A stretch of 64,000 bases of DNA from VAXT01 sp963774625 (GTDB lineage: Bacteria; Actinomycetota; Thermoleophilia; Gaiellales; Gaiellaceae). Positions 47,671 to 57,298 of the stretch are shown here, piece after piece (the first letter of the stretch is position 1; every line of letters starts with the position of its first letter). The stretch lies in assembly GCA_963774625.1 (NCBI GenBank), contig CAVZFQ010000013.1:248001-312000 (forward strand). Direction: 5' to 3'. The translations under genes were made by a program, and so were the position numbers. The notes beneath the pieces are model-generated. The model had not been told where the DNA came from. It searched no databases and worked only from the letters and a program-made list of their open reading frames with translations.

Positions 47671-48789
47671 TCAAGCGACGGTTGCGAGCTCTTCGAGCGG
47701 GTGCCGCGCCAGGACGTCGACGATTCGACGTGAGGCGTTGCCGTCCCACCTGCGAAGGAACCTTGGCCTCCCTGCCCCGGCTTCGGCCAGCAGCGTCGGC
47801 ACTTCGCTGATCCGCTCCGGCGCCAGGCCGAGGAGGACGTTCGTGCCCATCTCCGTCGTGATCGGCCGCTCCGTGTTCGTACGCAACGTGAAGCACGGCA
47901 GTCCGAGGTAGGTCGTCTCCTCCTGGATGCCGCCGGAGTCGGTCAGCACCCCGGCCGAGCCCTCGACCAGGCTCAGGAACTCGAAGTAGCCCAGCGGGTC
48001 GAGCAGCGTCAACCGCTTCGAGGCCGGCGCAATGCCCATCGCGTCCATGGCGTTGCGCGTTCGCGGATGGACCGGGAAGACCACAGGCAGCTCCTCGGAC
48101 ACCTCAGCCAGCCGAGCCATGGCCTCTGCGAGCAGAGGACCGTCCACGAGCGCCGGGCGGTGCAGCGTTACGACCAGGTAACCGCCACGCTCGAGCCCGT
48201 GGGCGCCCGGCGCATCGGTCGCCTCGATCCGAGGCCGCATCGCAATGAGCGAGTCGATCATCGTGTTGCCCACGTCGTGGATCCGTCCCTCGAAGACGCC
48301 TTCGTCGATCAGGTTGTCGCGCGCCTCCGGGGAGTGAATGAAGAGCAGCTCCGAGAGCTGGTCGGCGACGATGCGGTTGATCTCCTCCGGCATCGTGCGG
48401 TCGAACGAGCGCAGGCCCGCTTCGACATGCCCGATCGGGATCAGCAGCTTCGAAGCCGTCAACGCCGCGGCCGCCGTCGAGTTCACGTCGCCCGGGACGA
48501 GCACCACGTCCGGCTCCGCCTCCAGCAGCACCGGCTCGAGCCGCTCCATCACGCGGGCGGTCTGCTGCGCGTGCGACCCCGACCCGACGCCGAGCGAGTA
48601 GTCCGGCTCACCGACGCCGAGCTCCTCGAGGAAGATCTCGGACATCTCCCGGTCGTAGTGCTGGCCGGTGTCGACCAGCACGTGCTCGAACTCGTCCGGT
48701 CGACGAGCCAGCTCCGCCGCGATCGGCGCGATCTTCATCATGTTCGGGCGCGTGCCGACGACAGAAAGGATCTTGCGCCGATTGGCCAC
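47671..48789 (-). CDS. wecB: UDP-N-acetylglucosamine 2-epimerase (non-hydrolysing)
   Basis: The product is 372 residues, intact. Interconverts UDP-GlcNAc and UDP-ManNAc. ILSVVGTRPNMMKIAPIAAE is the signature start, VLVDTGQHYDREMSEIFLEE the GQHYD motif, VLVPGDVNSTAAAALTASKL, GHVEAGLRSFDRTMPEEINR and LTDSGGIQEETTYLGLPCFT (DSGGxQEE) carry the catalytic His, Glu and sugar contacts. GTG at 48789 is chosen because AVVANRRKIL would add only a few residues. Divergent from the dehydrogenase, about 55 bases between starts, so the pair may share control. Confidence 0.94.
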   Translation of the reverse strand: MANRRKILSVVGTRPNMMKIAPIAAELARRPDEFEHVLVDTGQHYDREMSEIFLEELGVGEPDYSLGVGSGSHAQQTARVMERLEPVLLEAEPDVVLVPGDVNSTAAAALTASKLLIPIGHVEAGLRSFDRTMPEEINRIVADQLSELLFIHSPEARDNLIDEGVFEGRIHDVGNTMIDSLIAMRPRIEATDAPGAHGLERGGYLVVTLHRPALVDGPLLAEAMARLAEVSEELPVVFPVHPRTRNAMDAMGIAPASKRLTLLDPLGYFEFLSLVEGSAGVLTDSGGIQEETTYLGLPCFTLRTNTERPITTEMGTNVLLGLAPERISEVPTLLAEAGAGRPRFLRRWDGNASRRIVDVLARHPLEELATVA

Positions 48790-48844
48790 AACAGCAGGAT
48801 AAAGAGCCGGCCCGCCGACCTCGCGCGCCGCTAGCCTGCCTGCG

Positions 48845-50992
48845 ATGAAGCAGGTCGTCATGCGCGACGGCAAGACGCAGGTCGTCGACGCGCCCGCTCC
48901 CGGCCCGACGACGGGAGCGCTGCTCGTCGCAAATGCCGCCTCAGCGATTTCCAGCGGGACGGAACGTTCCGTCGTCGCGCGAGGCTCCGGCTCGCTGGCC
49001 GCGCGCGCGATCCGCAATCCGGAGCTCGTCCGCCAGACCCTCAAGCACGCCCGCGAGCACGGGATGCGCGAGACGGTCGACCTCGTCCGCGGCGCGGCAG
49101 CGACCGACTCGCCGCTCGGCTACTCGAGCGCGGGCACAGTGCTCGACACCGGCGGGCTCGCGGACTTCCGGGTCGGCCAACGGGTCGCCTGCGCCGGGGC
49201 CGGGCGAGCGAACCATGCAGAGGTCGTGTCCGTCCCCGGAAACCTCGCCTGCGCCGTCCCGGAGGGCGTGGCCCAGGAACACGCAGCCTTCGGCGCCATC
49301 GGGGCGATCGCGCTGCAGGGTGTTCGCCGCGCCGAGCCGACGCTGGGAGAGCGCGTGGTCGTCGTCGGGCTCGGTCTGCTCGGGCTCCTCACGGTGCAGA
49401 TGGTGCGCGCCGCCGGGTGCCGCGTCGTCGGCGTCGAGCCGGTCGAGCGCCGGCGCGAGCTCGCGGCCGCGCTCGGAGCCGAGCTCGTGGTCGCCCCTGA
49501 CGAGGCGGAGGCCGCCGTCGAAGGCTGGTCGGAACGGCTCGGCGCCGACACCGTGATCGTCACGGCCACGGCCAGCGGCGACGAGATCGCCAACGCAGCC
49601 GTGCGCATGGTGCGGCGAAAGGGACGGGTCGTGCCGGTCGGCGACGTCGGGCTCGGCTTCGATCGCGAAGCGCTGTACGAGCGCGAGGCCGACGTCCTCA
49701 TCTCGACGTCCTACGGTCCCGGTCGTTACGACCCGACCTACGAAGAGGCGGGCATCGACTATCCGGCGTCGTACGTCCGGTGGACGGCGGGCCGCAACAT
49801 GGAGGAGTTCCTGCGGCTGCTGGCCACGGGCGACGTTTCCCTCGAGAAGCTCGTCGAGCTCGAGCTGCCGGTCGACCACGCCGGCGAGGCGTACACGGCC
49901 CTCGCCGGAGAGGATCCGCCGCTGGCCGCCGTGCTGAAGTACGAGGAACGCTCGCCCGCATCCGCCGCCGTCTCGAGATCGACCCCCGCCGCGAGCCCAC
50001 CCACGGACGGCGAAGTGCGGGTCGCGCTCGTCGGCGCGGGAAACTTCGTTCGCGCCGTGCACGCGCCCAATCTGCGCCGGGCCGAAGGTGCGCGCGTGAC
50101 GACGGTCGTCAGCCAAAGTGGTGGCTCGGCAGCCTCGGTGGCGCGCTCCCTCGGCGATGCGAGCTCCGGCGCCGACTGGCAGGAAGCGCTCGCCGATCCG
50201 AACGTCGATCTCGTGCTCGTCGCGACGCGCCACGACACGCACGCCGAGATTGCGGCCGCCGCACTCCGCGCCGGCAAGGCGGTGTTCCTCGAGAAGCCGC
50301 TCGGTCTCACCCGTGACGAGATCGACGACGTGTGGACGGCCGGCGCCGGGAACGACCGGCTCGTGATCGGCTTCAATCGCCCCTTCTCGGAGCTCGCGGC
50401 CCGCCTCGGCGAGGAGGTGCGCGCCGCCGCAGGCCCGATCCAGCTCGTCTACCGCGTCGCCTCCCCCGCGCCGGCCGGACACTGGCTCAACGACCCGCTG
50501 CAGGGCGGAGGGCGAATCCTGGGCGAGGCGTGCCACATGTTCGACTTCGCAAACTGGCTCTGCGGCACGCCCGAGCGCGTTTTCGCAGCCGCGCCGCCGG
50601 CTCCGCGCGGGGCGGCTTCGACCGAAAGTGCGACGACGACGATTCAGTACGCTGACGGCTCGGTGGCTACCGTCCACTACTCGGGCGTCGGCTCCACATC
50701 GATGCCGAAGGAGCGAATCGAGGTCATGCGCGGTGACCGCTCCTGGATCCTCGACGACTTCAGCACGCTGACCTCGTACGGTCCCGACGGAGAGCGCACG
50801 GAGCGGGCGCGAGGCGACAAGGGGCACGCCGCGCTGCTCGGGCATGCGCTCGCGGCGACCCGGGGCGACGAGCCCTATGAGCCGGGTCTCGGCGCCGCGT
50901 ATCTCGCACAGAGCGTCGCGCTGGCCGCGCTCGACTCGATCGCCTCGGGCGAGCCGGTGGCCGTCCAGCCCCCGCCGCCCAGGAGCGCCTGA
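48845..50992 (+). CDS. Bi-domain oxidoreductase (Zn-alcohol-dehydrogenase-like plus Gfo/Idh/MocA)
   Basis: The product is 715 residues in two parts. Residues 1 to about 370 are a medium-chain dehydrogenase: SPLGYSSAGTVLDTGGLADF, RVACAGAGRANHAEVVSVPG, and the Rossmann motif VVVGLGLLGLLTVQMVRAAG. Residues from about 390 are a Gfo/Idh/MocA oxidoreductase: VRVALVGAGNFVRAVHAPN, AVFLEKPLGLTRDEIDDVW with the catalytic E-K-P, and GGGRILGEACHMFDFANWLC. Such fusions are known in glycan loci next to heparinase and asparagine-synthase-like genes. Exact substrate unknown. TGATG overlap with asnB. Confidence 0.87.
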   Translation: MKQVVMRDGKTQVVDAPAPGPTTGALLVANAASAISSGTERSVVARGSGSLAARAIRNPELVRQTLKHAREHGMRETVDLVRGAAATDSPLGYSSAGTVLDTGGLADFRVGQRVACAGAGRANHAEVVSVPGNLACAVPEGVAQEHAAFGAIGAIALQGVRRAEPTLGERVVVVGLGLLGLLTVQMVRAAGCRVVGVEPVERRRELAAALGAELVVAPDEAEAAVEGWSERLGADTVIVTATASGDEIANAAVRMVRRKGRVVPVGDVGLGFDREALYEREADVLISTSYGPGRYDPTYEEAGIDYPASYVRWTAGRNMEEFLRLLATGDVSLEKLVELELPVDHAGEAYTALAGEDPPLAAVLKYEERSPASAAVSRSTPAASPPTDGEVRVALVGAGNFVRAVHAPNLRRAEGARVTTVVSQSGGSAASVARSLGDASSGADWQEALADPNVDLVLVATRHDTHAEIAAAALRAGKAVFLEKPLGLTRDEIDDVWTAGAGNDRLVIGFNRPFSELAARLGEEVRAAAGPIQLVYRVASPAPAGHWLNDPLQGGGRILGEACHMFDFANWLCGTPERVFAAAPPAPRGAASTESATTTIQYADGSVATVHYSGVGSTSMPKERIEVMRGDRSWILDDFSTLTSYGPDGERTERARGDKGHAALLGHALAATRGDEPYEPGLGAAYLAQSVALAALDSIASGEPVAVQPPPPRSA

Positions 50993-52929
50993 TGTGCGGC
51001 ATCTGCGGGATCCTCGCCACGCGCGACGACTTCGAGATCGGCGAAGAGCTCGTCACGAGGATGCGCGAGACGATCGTCCACCGCGGCCCCGACGACGGCG
51101 GCTCCTGGTACTCGCCGGAGCACCGCGTCGCGCTTGGGCACCGGAGGCTCTCGATCATCGATCTTTCCCCCGCCGGGCACCAGCCGATGACGAACGAGGA
51201 CGGGACCGTCTGGCTCACGTTCGGCGGCGAGATCTACAACCACCTGGAGCTCAGGCCCGAGCTCGAGGCCAAGGGGCACCGGTACCAGTCACGCACCGAC
51301 ACCGAGACGATCATCCACCTCTACGAGGAGGAAGGCCCGGCCTGCCTGGAACGACTCGACGGGATGTTCCACCTCGCGATCTGGGACTCACGGACGCGCG
51401 AGCTGCACCTGGCGCGCGACCGCCTCGGTAAGAAGCCCCTCTACTACGCCCAGACCGAGGGCGGGCTCGTCTTCGGCTCCGAGATCAAGGCGCTCCTGGC
51501 ACATCCGGCCGTCCGGCCCGAGCTCGACGAGGAAGCCTTCTTCCACTACCTGACCTTTGTGTGCACCCCGGCCCCGCTGACGATGTTCAAGGGGATTCGC
51601 AAGCTCGCGCCGGCCGAGCTGATGACCGTCCGGGGCGACGGCTCGACGACCAGCACCACCTACTGGAGCCCGATGTCCGACGAAGCGGCGCGCGAGGTGG
51701 CCGCAGCGACCGAGCCCGAGCTCGAAGAGCGGCTCCTGCACCTGCTGCGGGAATCGATCGGCCGCCGGATGATGTCCGACGTCCCGTTCGGAGTCTTCCT
51801 CTCCGGCGGGCTCGACTCGTCGACGAACGTCGCGCTCATGTCCGAGCTGATGACGGATCCAGTGCAGACGTTCTCGGTCGGCTACGGCGCCGAGTACGCG
51901 CACTACAACGAGCTGGAGCACGCGCGGAAGATCGCGAAGCTCTACGGCACCGACCACCACGAGGTCGTGATCGACGTCGCCGACCTGGAAGCGTTCGTGC
52001 CCGACCTGATCTACCACCAGGACGAGCCCCTCGCCGACTGGGTCGCTGTCCCGCTCCACTACGTCTCGCAGCTCGCTCGCGACAACGGGACGATCGTCGT
52101 GCAGATCGGCGAGGGCTCGGACGAGCTCTTCCACGGGTACCAGAGCTACATCAGCCACGCGCAGTTCACCTCGCGCTACTGGGCGCCGTTCCAGCGCGTG
52201 CCGGGCGTGATCCGACGAGGGATCGGCCGGGCGGCGACGTCGCTCGCCTTTCGGTCGGGGCGCTTCGTCCCACACGCGCAGGCGATCGAGGATGCCGCTG
52301 CCGGACGAATGCCGTTCTGGGGCGGTGCGATCGCCTACCAGGGCGAGCTGAAGGAGCGCGTCCTCTCCAACGGGCGGCCGCACCCCGATTCGTACGCGAT
52401 CGTCGAGCGCTTCTGGGAGCAGGCCGAGCGCGAGCGTCCCGGCGCCGACCTCCTCCAGAAGATGAGCTACCTGGAGCTGAAGAACCGGCTCGCCGAGCTG
52501 CTGCTGATGCGCGTCGACAAGATGACCATGGCGAACTCGGTCGAGGCGCGAGTCCCGTTCCTGGACCGCCAGCTCGTCGAGTTCGCGATGGCCCTGCCGC
52601 CGGAGATGAAGGTGCGGGACGGCGAGGGCAAGTACCTGCTCAAGCGCGCCGTCTCGCAGCTCCTCCCACAGGAGATCATCCACCGCACGAAGCAGGGGTT
52701 CTCGGCCCCGGTCAGCGAGTGGTTCCGGGGCGACCTCGGTGAGCGCGCCCAGCGCGAGATCCGAGAGTCCTCGCTGGCCGAGCGCGGCCTCCTGGACTAC
52801 GACGCGATCGACCGGCTCTGGGCCCAGCATCGGTCGGGCCGCGGCGAATGGGCCTTCCAGCTCTGGAACGTCTACAACGTCAGCGTCTGGCACGACCTCT
52901 GGGTCGCCGGACGCAGCCGCGCCGCCTGA
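50992..52929 (+). CDS. asnB: Glutamine-hydrolysing asparagine synthase family amidotransferase
   Basis: The product is 645 residues. MCGICGILATRDDF places the glutaminase nucleophile at Cys2, and HRGPDDGGSWYSPEHRVALG, GHQPMTNEDGTVWLTFGGEI complete the Ntn domain. The synthase half has the PP-loop FGVFLSGGLDSSTNVALMSE and YHQDEPLADWVAVPLHYVSQ; NSVEARVPFLDRQLVEFAMA and YLLKRAVSQLLPQEIIHRTK end the core. By sequence it could make asparagine, but its place between the bi-domain dehydrogenase and the heparinase gene suggests amidation of a sugar carboxyl, as with WbpS-type enzymes. Confidence 0.92.
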   Translation: MCGICGILATRDDFEIGEELVTRMRETIVHRGPDDGGSWYSPEHRVALGHRRLSIIDLSPAGHQPMTNEDGTVWLTFGGEIYNHLELRPELEAKGHRYQSRTDTETIIHLYEEEGPACLERLDGMFHLAIWDSRTRELHLARDRLGKKPLYYAQTEGGLVFGSEIKALLAHPAVRPELDEEAFFHYLTFVCTPAPLTMFKGIRKLAPAELMTVRGDGSTTSTTYWSPMSDEAAREVAAATEPELEERLLHLLRESIGRRMMSDVPFGVFLSGGLDSSTNVALMSELMTDPVQTFSVGYGAEYAHYNELEHARKIAKLYGTDHHEVVIDVADLEAFVPDLIYHQDEPLADWVAVPLHYVSQLARDNGTIVVQIGEGSDELFHGYQSYISHAQFTSRYWAPFQRVPGVIRRGIGRAATSLAFRSGRFVPHAQAIEDAAAGRMPFWGGAIAYQGELKERVLSNGRPHPDSYAIVERFWEQAERERPGADLLQKMSYLELKNRLAELLLMRVDKMTMANSVEARVPFLDRQLVEFAMALPPEMKVRDGEGKYLLKRAVSQLLPQEIIHRTKQGFSAPVSEWFRGDLGERAQREIRESSLAERGLLDYDAIDRLWAQHRSGRGEWAFQLWNVYNVSVWHDLWVAGRSRAA

Positions 52930-52931
52930 CA

Positions 52932-54740
52932 GTGCGCCCGAGTGCCCCTGACGTTGTCGCGCAGCTTCGCCGCGCGGGTCTGAGGCGCGGCACCCAGGCG
53001 GCCGTCCGGGGCGGAGCCCGCCTGGCGCACGGCGTCGCGAGGGAAGCGCGGCTACGAGCTCGGCCGGTGACCGTCGGCCCGGGGCACCTGCCGGCCGCGC
53101 TGGGAGGCACCGATCCGGTCGACGCCCTGCGCGGCCAGGTGCTCGCGGCCCTGCCAACCGTGGCGCGCTTCGAGCAGGAGCTGGGGCGGATCGACGACCT
53201 GCGCGAGCGCGCCGACGAGATCTGCGCGCACCGGTTCGACCTTCTGGGCTCCGGGCCGACCGACCTCGGACCGGAGATCGACTGGCACACGGACTTCAAG
53301 ACCGGCCGCCGCTGGCCGCTCCGCCACGCGTCGCTCCTGCCTGTCGCCTACGGAGACGGCTCCGACATCAAGGTGCCGTGGGAGCTCTCCCGGTTCCAGC
53401 ACCTACCCCTCCTCGCGGCCGCCTGGCGCCAGACCGGCGAGCGCCGCTACCTCGACGAGCTCGGTGCCCAGCTCACGTCCTGGATCCGCACGAACCCGGT
53501 CGAGCTCGGGCCGAACTGGGCGTCGACGATGGACGTCGCGATCCGGGCGGCGAACTGGGTCGCAGCGCTGGCGCTCTGCGCCGAGGACAGCGCGGAGGAG
53601 CTCTGGTTCCGACCCAGTCTCGAGAGCCTCCTCCTCCACGGCCGGTTCATCCGCACGCACCCCGAGGACGGGAGCGCTCGTGGCAACCACTATCTGTCCG
53701 ACATCGTCGGGCTGCTGGCGGTGGCCGCGCTGTTCGCCGACGGCTGGGAAGGCAAGGACTGGGGCAGCTGGGCAGTCGGGGAGCTCGTCGCCGAGATGGA
53801 GCATCAGGTGCGCGGCGACGGCTGCGCACACGAGGCCTCGATCCCGTACCACCGGCTCGTGACGGAGCTTTTCTTGTGCGGCACCCAGGCCGCCGACGCG
53901 CTCGACCTGCGCCGCCTGCCCGACTGGCATCGCGACCGTCTCGACTCGATGCTCGCCTTCGCTCGCGACTACACGCGGCCCGACGGGCTCGCACCGCAGA
54001 TCGGCGACGCCGACGACGGCCGCTTCCTGCCGCTCGGCGACTACGGGCGCCTGGACGCACGCGATCACCGCCACCTCTTTCACCAGGCCGACCGCGCTTA
54101 CTCGACGGCGCGGGAGAGCGCCGCGTACCCCGAAGGCGGCTTCTACGTGCTGCGCGGCGAGGGCCTGTACGTGATCGTCCGCTGCGGCGACACGGGCCGC
54201 TACGGGCACGGCGGCCACTCCCACAACGACCAGCTGTCCTTCGAGCTCGCAGTCGGCGAGCAGCCCGTGGTCTCCGACCCCGGAACCTACGTCTACACGG
54301 CAGATCCAGAGGCACGGAACCTCTTCCGCTCGACCCGGTACCACGCGACCCTCGGCCTCGGCGGCGCCGAGCAGAACGAGTTGCGCACCGACGACCTCTT
54401 CGCCATGGAGGATCGCGCGCAGGCCGAGGCCCGGTCCTGGGACGCGCGGAGCTTCGAGGGCCGGCACCAGGAGCACACGCGCCGGCTCGAGCTCGGGCGC
54501 GGAGAGCTCCGCATCACGGACACGGTCGAGTCGGCCGGAGGGCAGGAGCTGGAATGGACGTTTCCGCTCGAGCCCGGTACCGACCTCGAGATCCGCGCGG
54601 AAGGGCTCGACTTCCGGGCCGAGGACGGGTGGCACTCGCCGAGCTACGGCGTGCGGGTGCCGACGAAGTTCCTGCGCGCGCGCCGGCCGGCCCGACCCGG
54701 CCGCGACGTGCAGGAGCTCGTGCTCAGAGTGCCTTCTTGA
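52932..54740 (+). CDS. Heparinase II/III family protein
   Basis: The product is 602 residues from GTG 52932, 2 bases after asnB. The first third is an alpha/alpha barrel (WELSRFQHLPLLAAAWRQTG, NPVELGPNWASTMDVAIRAA, RTHPEDGSARGNHYLSDIVG), and the later part has the Hep II/III beta-domain signature HGGHSHNDQLSFELAVGEQP, VVSDPGTYVYTADPEARNLF. The His-Asn/Tyr lyase residues are present. In glycan loci these proteins act on uronic-acid polymers, either as lyases or maturation factors. No signal peptide is seen. The 3' end overlaps the convergent GT2 by 17 bases. Confidence 0.88.
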   Translation: MRPSAPDVVAQLRRAGLRRGTQAAVRGGARLAHGVAREARLRARPVTVGPGHLPAALGGTDPVDALRGQVLAALPTVARFEQELGRIDDLRERADEICAHRFDLLGSGPTDLGPEIDWHTDFKTGRRWPLRHASLLPVAYGDGSDIKVPWELSRFQHLPLLAAAWRQTGERRYLDELGAQLTSWIRTNPVELGPNWASTMDVAIRAANWVAALALCAEDSAEELWFRPSLESLLLHGRFIRTHPEDGSARGNHYLSDIVGLLAVAALFADGWEGKDWGSWAVGELVAEMEHQVRGDGCAHEASIPYHRLVTELFLCGTQAADALDLRRLPDWHRDRLDSMLAFARDYTRPDGLAPQIGDADDGRFLPLGDYGRLDARDHRHLFHQADRAYSTARESAAYPEGGFYVLRGEGLYVIVRCGDTGRYGHGGHSHNDQLSFELAVGEQPVVSDPGTYVYTADPEARNLFRSTRYHATLGLGGAEQNELRTDDLFAMEDRAQAEARSWDARSFEGRHQEHTRRLELGRGELRITDTVESAGGQELEWTFPLEPGTDLEIRAEGLDFRAEDGWHSPSYGVRVPTKFLRARRPARPGRDVQELVLRVPS

Positions 54741-55731
54741 CCAGGCGCCAGTAGCCGCGCACGAGCGGGTTCGCCAGGCGAAGCGGAGCGGGCACCGGCA
54801 GCATCCCCGGAGAGAAGGTCGGCGTCAGGTGCTCGGCAAGGTCGCGATCGCGCACGCTGCGCAGGCTCTGGGTCGTTCGGCGCCGCTGGCGAACGAGTTT
54901 GCGGTTCCGGACCAGCCAGCCCCACCCGGCGACCTTGTCCCGGAGCCAGCGCTCCCTGACGGCCATGGCGACCATGCCGAGCTCGGTGGCCAGCAGGACC
55001 GGCGAGAGCAACAGCAACTGCCGTCCCGAGTAGGCGGAGAGACAGAAGATGAGCCGGTTCCGCTCGAGGAAGTAGCTCTTGCGCGGGTTCCGGCCGTACT
55101 CGTACTCGTGGAACACGTCCGCTCCGGGATCGACGACGACCCGGTAGCCGGCCAGGCGCGCGCGCCAGCCGAGCTCGAGGTCCTCGAGGTACATGAAGAG
55201 CTCGTCCGCGAAGCCGCCCAGCTTCCGAAAGGTCTCGGCCCGGATCGCCATGGCGGTGCCGCTGGCGGAAGGCACGTCGCCGACCTCGCTCACCGACGCC
55301 GCGGGCTCGCCGTAGCCGGCCGCCCAGCCGATCCCGGTCACGTGGACGTCGACGCCCGAGGCGTTCAGCTTCTCCGGCTCGGCGAGCAGGCGGAGCCGGG
55401 CCATCGCAATCGCGATCGACGAATCCTCGAGCGTGCGCGCGAGCTGGGCGATCGCACCCGGCGCGACCACCGTGTCCGGGTTCAGGAAGACGAGGACGTT
55501 GCCCGCCGCCTCCCGTGCGCCGAGATTCGACCCCGCCGCGAAGCCGAGGTTCTGGCCGGCGTCGACGACGTGCACTCCCTCTCGCGCCCGCGCCTGGTCG
55601 ATCTCCGGGCCGCCTCCTCCGTTGTCGACCACGATCGACTCCGCCAGCCCGTCCTGCCCCTGTAACGAGTCGAGCATCCGCAGGAGCGCAGGCCCCGAGC
55701 GGAAGGCGACAGTGACCGTGGAGACGCTAAT
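54724..55731 (-). CDS. Glycosyltransferase family 2 (rhamnosyltransferase-like)
   Basis: From ATG 55677 the product is 317 residues, but the first strand of a GT2 (VSTVTVAFRSGPALLRMLDS) lies upstream, in frame, and begins with ATT at 55731, which overlaps the next gene's stop. Either a rare start or a base error is likely. SIVVDNGGGGPEIDQARARE, NLGFAAGSNLGAREAAGNV, VFLNPDTVVAPGAIAQLA (DxD-like), and GFADELFMYLEDLELGWRAR (ED-x-E) define the fold; two hydrophobic stretches near LLLLSPVLLATELGMVAMA follow. Substrate likely a deoxyhexose, unproven. Confidence 0.84.
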   Translation of the reverse strand: MSVSTVTVAFRSGPALLRMLDSLQGQDGLAESIVVDNGGGGPEIDQARAREGVHVVDAGQNLGFAAGSNLGAREAAGNVLVFLNPDTVVAPGAIAQLARTLEDSSIAIAMARLRLLAEPEKLNASGVDVHVTGIGWAAGYGEPAASVSEVGDVPSASGTAMAIRAETFRKLGGFADELFMYLEDLELGWRARLAGYRVVVDPGADVFHEYEYGRNPRKSYFLERNRLIFCLSAYSGRQLLLLSPVLLATELGMVAMAVRERWLRDKVAGWGWLVRNRKLVRQRRRTTQSLRSVRDRDLAEHLTPTFSPGMLPVPAPLRLANPLVRGYWRLVKKAL

Positions 55732-57265
55732 AGGCGCCGCGGCGCGCGAGGACGGCGGGGATCGTCTTGAGCAAGATCGAGATGTCCAGCCAGATCGACC
55801 AGTGCTCGAGGTAGTAGAAGTCGAGCCGCACGAGATCGTCGAAGCCGAGGGCTGAGCGGCCCGCGATCTGCCAGAGGCCGGTCATGCCCGGCAGGACGAG
55901 GTAGCGCTTGCGGTGCCAGGGCTCGAGAAGCTCGAAGTCGCGGATCGGCAGCGGGCGCGGCCCGACGAGGCTCATCTCACCGCGCAAGACGTTCAGCACC
56001 TGCGGCACCTCGTCGATCGAGTAGCGCCGCAGGAAACGGCCGACTCGGGTTACGCGCGGGTCGTCGACGATCTTGAAGAGCGCTCCTTCAGCCTCGTTCT
56101 CGGCCTCGAGCTGCGGCTGCATGGCAGCCGCGTCGGCGCGCATCGTCCGGAACTTGAACATCCCGAACTCCTGCTCGGTGAGCCCGATACGTGTGTCGCG
56201 GTAGAGCACGGGGCCGCGGGAGTCGAGCTTGATCGCGGCGGCGATCAGGAGCCAGAACGGCAGGCCGAGGATGGCGACCATGGTCGACGTGGCAAGGTCG
56301 AACGCGCGCTTGACGACCCAGTCGGTGCCGACGAAGACGGGCGGGCGCAGCTCGAAGAGCGGCACGCCTTCGCCCGGCACGTACTCGCCGCGCCGCTCGA
56401 TCAGGAGCTCGCTGGCCCGCGGCGCGACCCGGACTTTCACTCCGCGGCGGTGCGCGTGCTCGACGATGTCCACGAGCTCACGGTCGTTGTAGTCCGAGTC
56501 GGTCACGATCAACTCGTTGACGTCGTTGTGCGCGAGCACCGCGGGCAGCGCCTCGAGCCGGCCGAGCGTGGGCAGGCCGTCGTCATCGGTCGGAGACCGC
56601 CCAACCGCGCCGACGAAGTCGTAGTCGATCCCGCCGCGACCCTGTCCGAGCGTCTTGTGGAGACGCACGAGATTCTCACCCTCGCCGACCAGGATCGCCC
56701 TCCGGCGAACGCCGGCCAGCTTGAGGACGTCGCGGGTGAGGATGTCGTAGCTCCCGCGCAGCAGGCCGATACAGATTGCCGAAAGCGCGATCGCCGTCGG
56801 AGCCAGGCCGTACGTCGAGAACCGGTGTCCGGTGCCCAGAGCAAAGATCAGCGTGATCACACCGATGAGCGCGAGTGAGCCGACGACCCGCCCGAAGCCG
56901 GCGCGCCGCTCGCGCTCGGCGTAGAGACCGGCCTGCCAGAAGACGAGCACGGTGACGAGCGTGAGGAACGGCAACCAGTCCGTCTCGGCCTTCCAGAGGA
57001 CCCCCCACAGGACCGTGCCCTCGCCATAGATGAAGTCCCGGAGGGCGAGCGCTGCGTAGACGCCGAGGGTCAGCCCGATCATGTCGAGCAGGATGAGCGA
57101 CGCGATGCTCGCCGCACGGCGCGCGACAGAGGTCAGCGGGTGCGCTGTCAGGAAGTAGGGGCGACCTGAGCGGATGTCGCCGAGCGCCTCGCGGGTGACC
57201 GCGGGCGGCGGGGGCGTCGACGCCGGCGCCCGGGGAGCTTTCTGCGTGGCCACGGGCCGCCTCAT
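55727..57265 (-). CDS. Exopolysaccharide polyprenyl glycosylphosphotransferase (initiating enzyme)
   Basis: The product is 512 residues. It transfers a sugar-1-phosphate to undecaprenyl phosphate, starting each glycan chain. Several membrane helices open the protein (ASLILLDMIGLTLGVYAALA, ATAIALSAICIGLLRGSYDI), then a CoA-binding-like cytoplasmic domain (RRAILVGEGENLVRLHKTLG), then the catalytic Bac_transf domain: VKRAFDLATSTMVAILGLPF, MFKFRTMRADAAAM, SIDEVPQVLNVLRGEMSLVG, PRPLPIRDFELLEPWHRKRY and LPGMTGLWQIAGRSALGFDD. No frame errors. It is the only such enzyme in the window. Confidence 0.93.
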   Translation of the reverse strand: MRRPVATQKAPRAPASTPPPPAVTREALGDIRSGRPYFLTAHPLTSVARRAASIASLILLDMIGLTLGVYAALALRDFIYGEGTVLWGVLWKAETDWLPFLTLVTVLVFWQAGLYAERERRAGFGRVVGSLALIGVITLIFALGTGHRFSTYGLAPTAIALSAICIGLLRGSYDILTRDVLKLAGVRRRAILVGEGENLVRLHKTLGQGRGGIDYDFVGAVGRSPTDDDGLPTLGRLEALPAVLAHNDVNELIVTDSDYNDRELVDIVEHAHRRGVKVRVAPRASELLIERRGEYVPGEGVPLFELRPPVFVGTDWVVKRAFDLATSTMVAILGLPFWLLIAAAIKLDSRGPVLYRDTRIGLTEQEFGMFKFRTMRADAAAMQPQLEAENEAEGALFKIVDDPRVTRVGRFLRRYSIDEVPQVLNVLRGEMSLVGPRPLPIRDFELLEPWHRKRYLVLPGMTGLWQIAGRSALGFDDLVRLDFYYLEHWSIWLDISILLKTIPAVLARRGAY

Positions 57266-57298
57266 TGTACGGAGGCGACCCGGACCACAGTCATCGAG

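Noticed and set aside
48941..50845. Open frame of about 634 codons on the minus strand opposite the bi-domain dehydrogenase
   Set aside because: Composition-driven antisense frame in GC-rich DNA; no family-like motif, and the plus-strand protein is clearly real.
51388..53157. Open frame of about 589 codons on the minus strand opposite asnB
   Set aside because: Same reason; it lies against the well-conserved AsnB frame and shows no recognisable domain.
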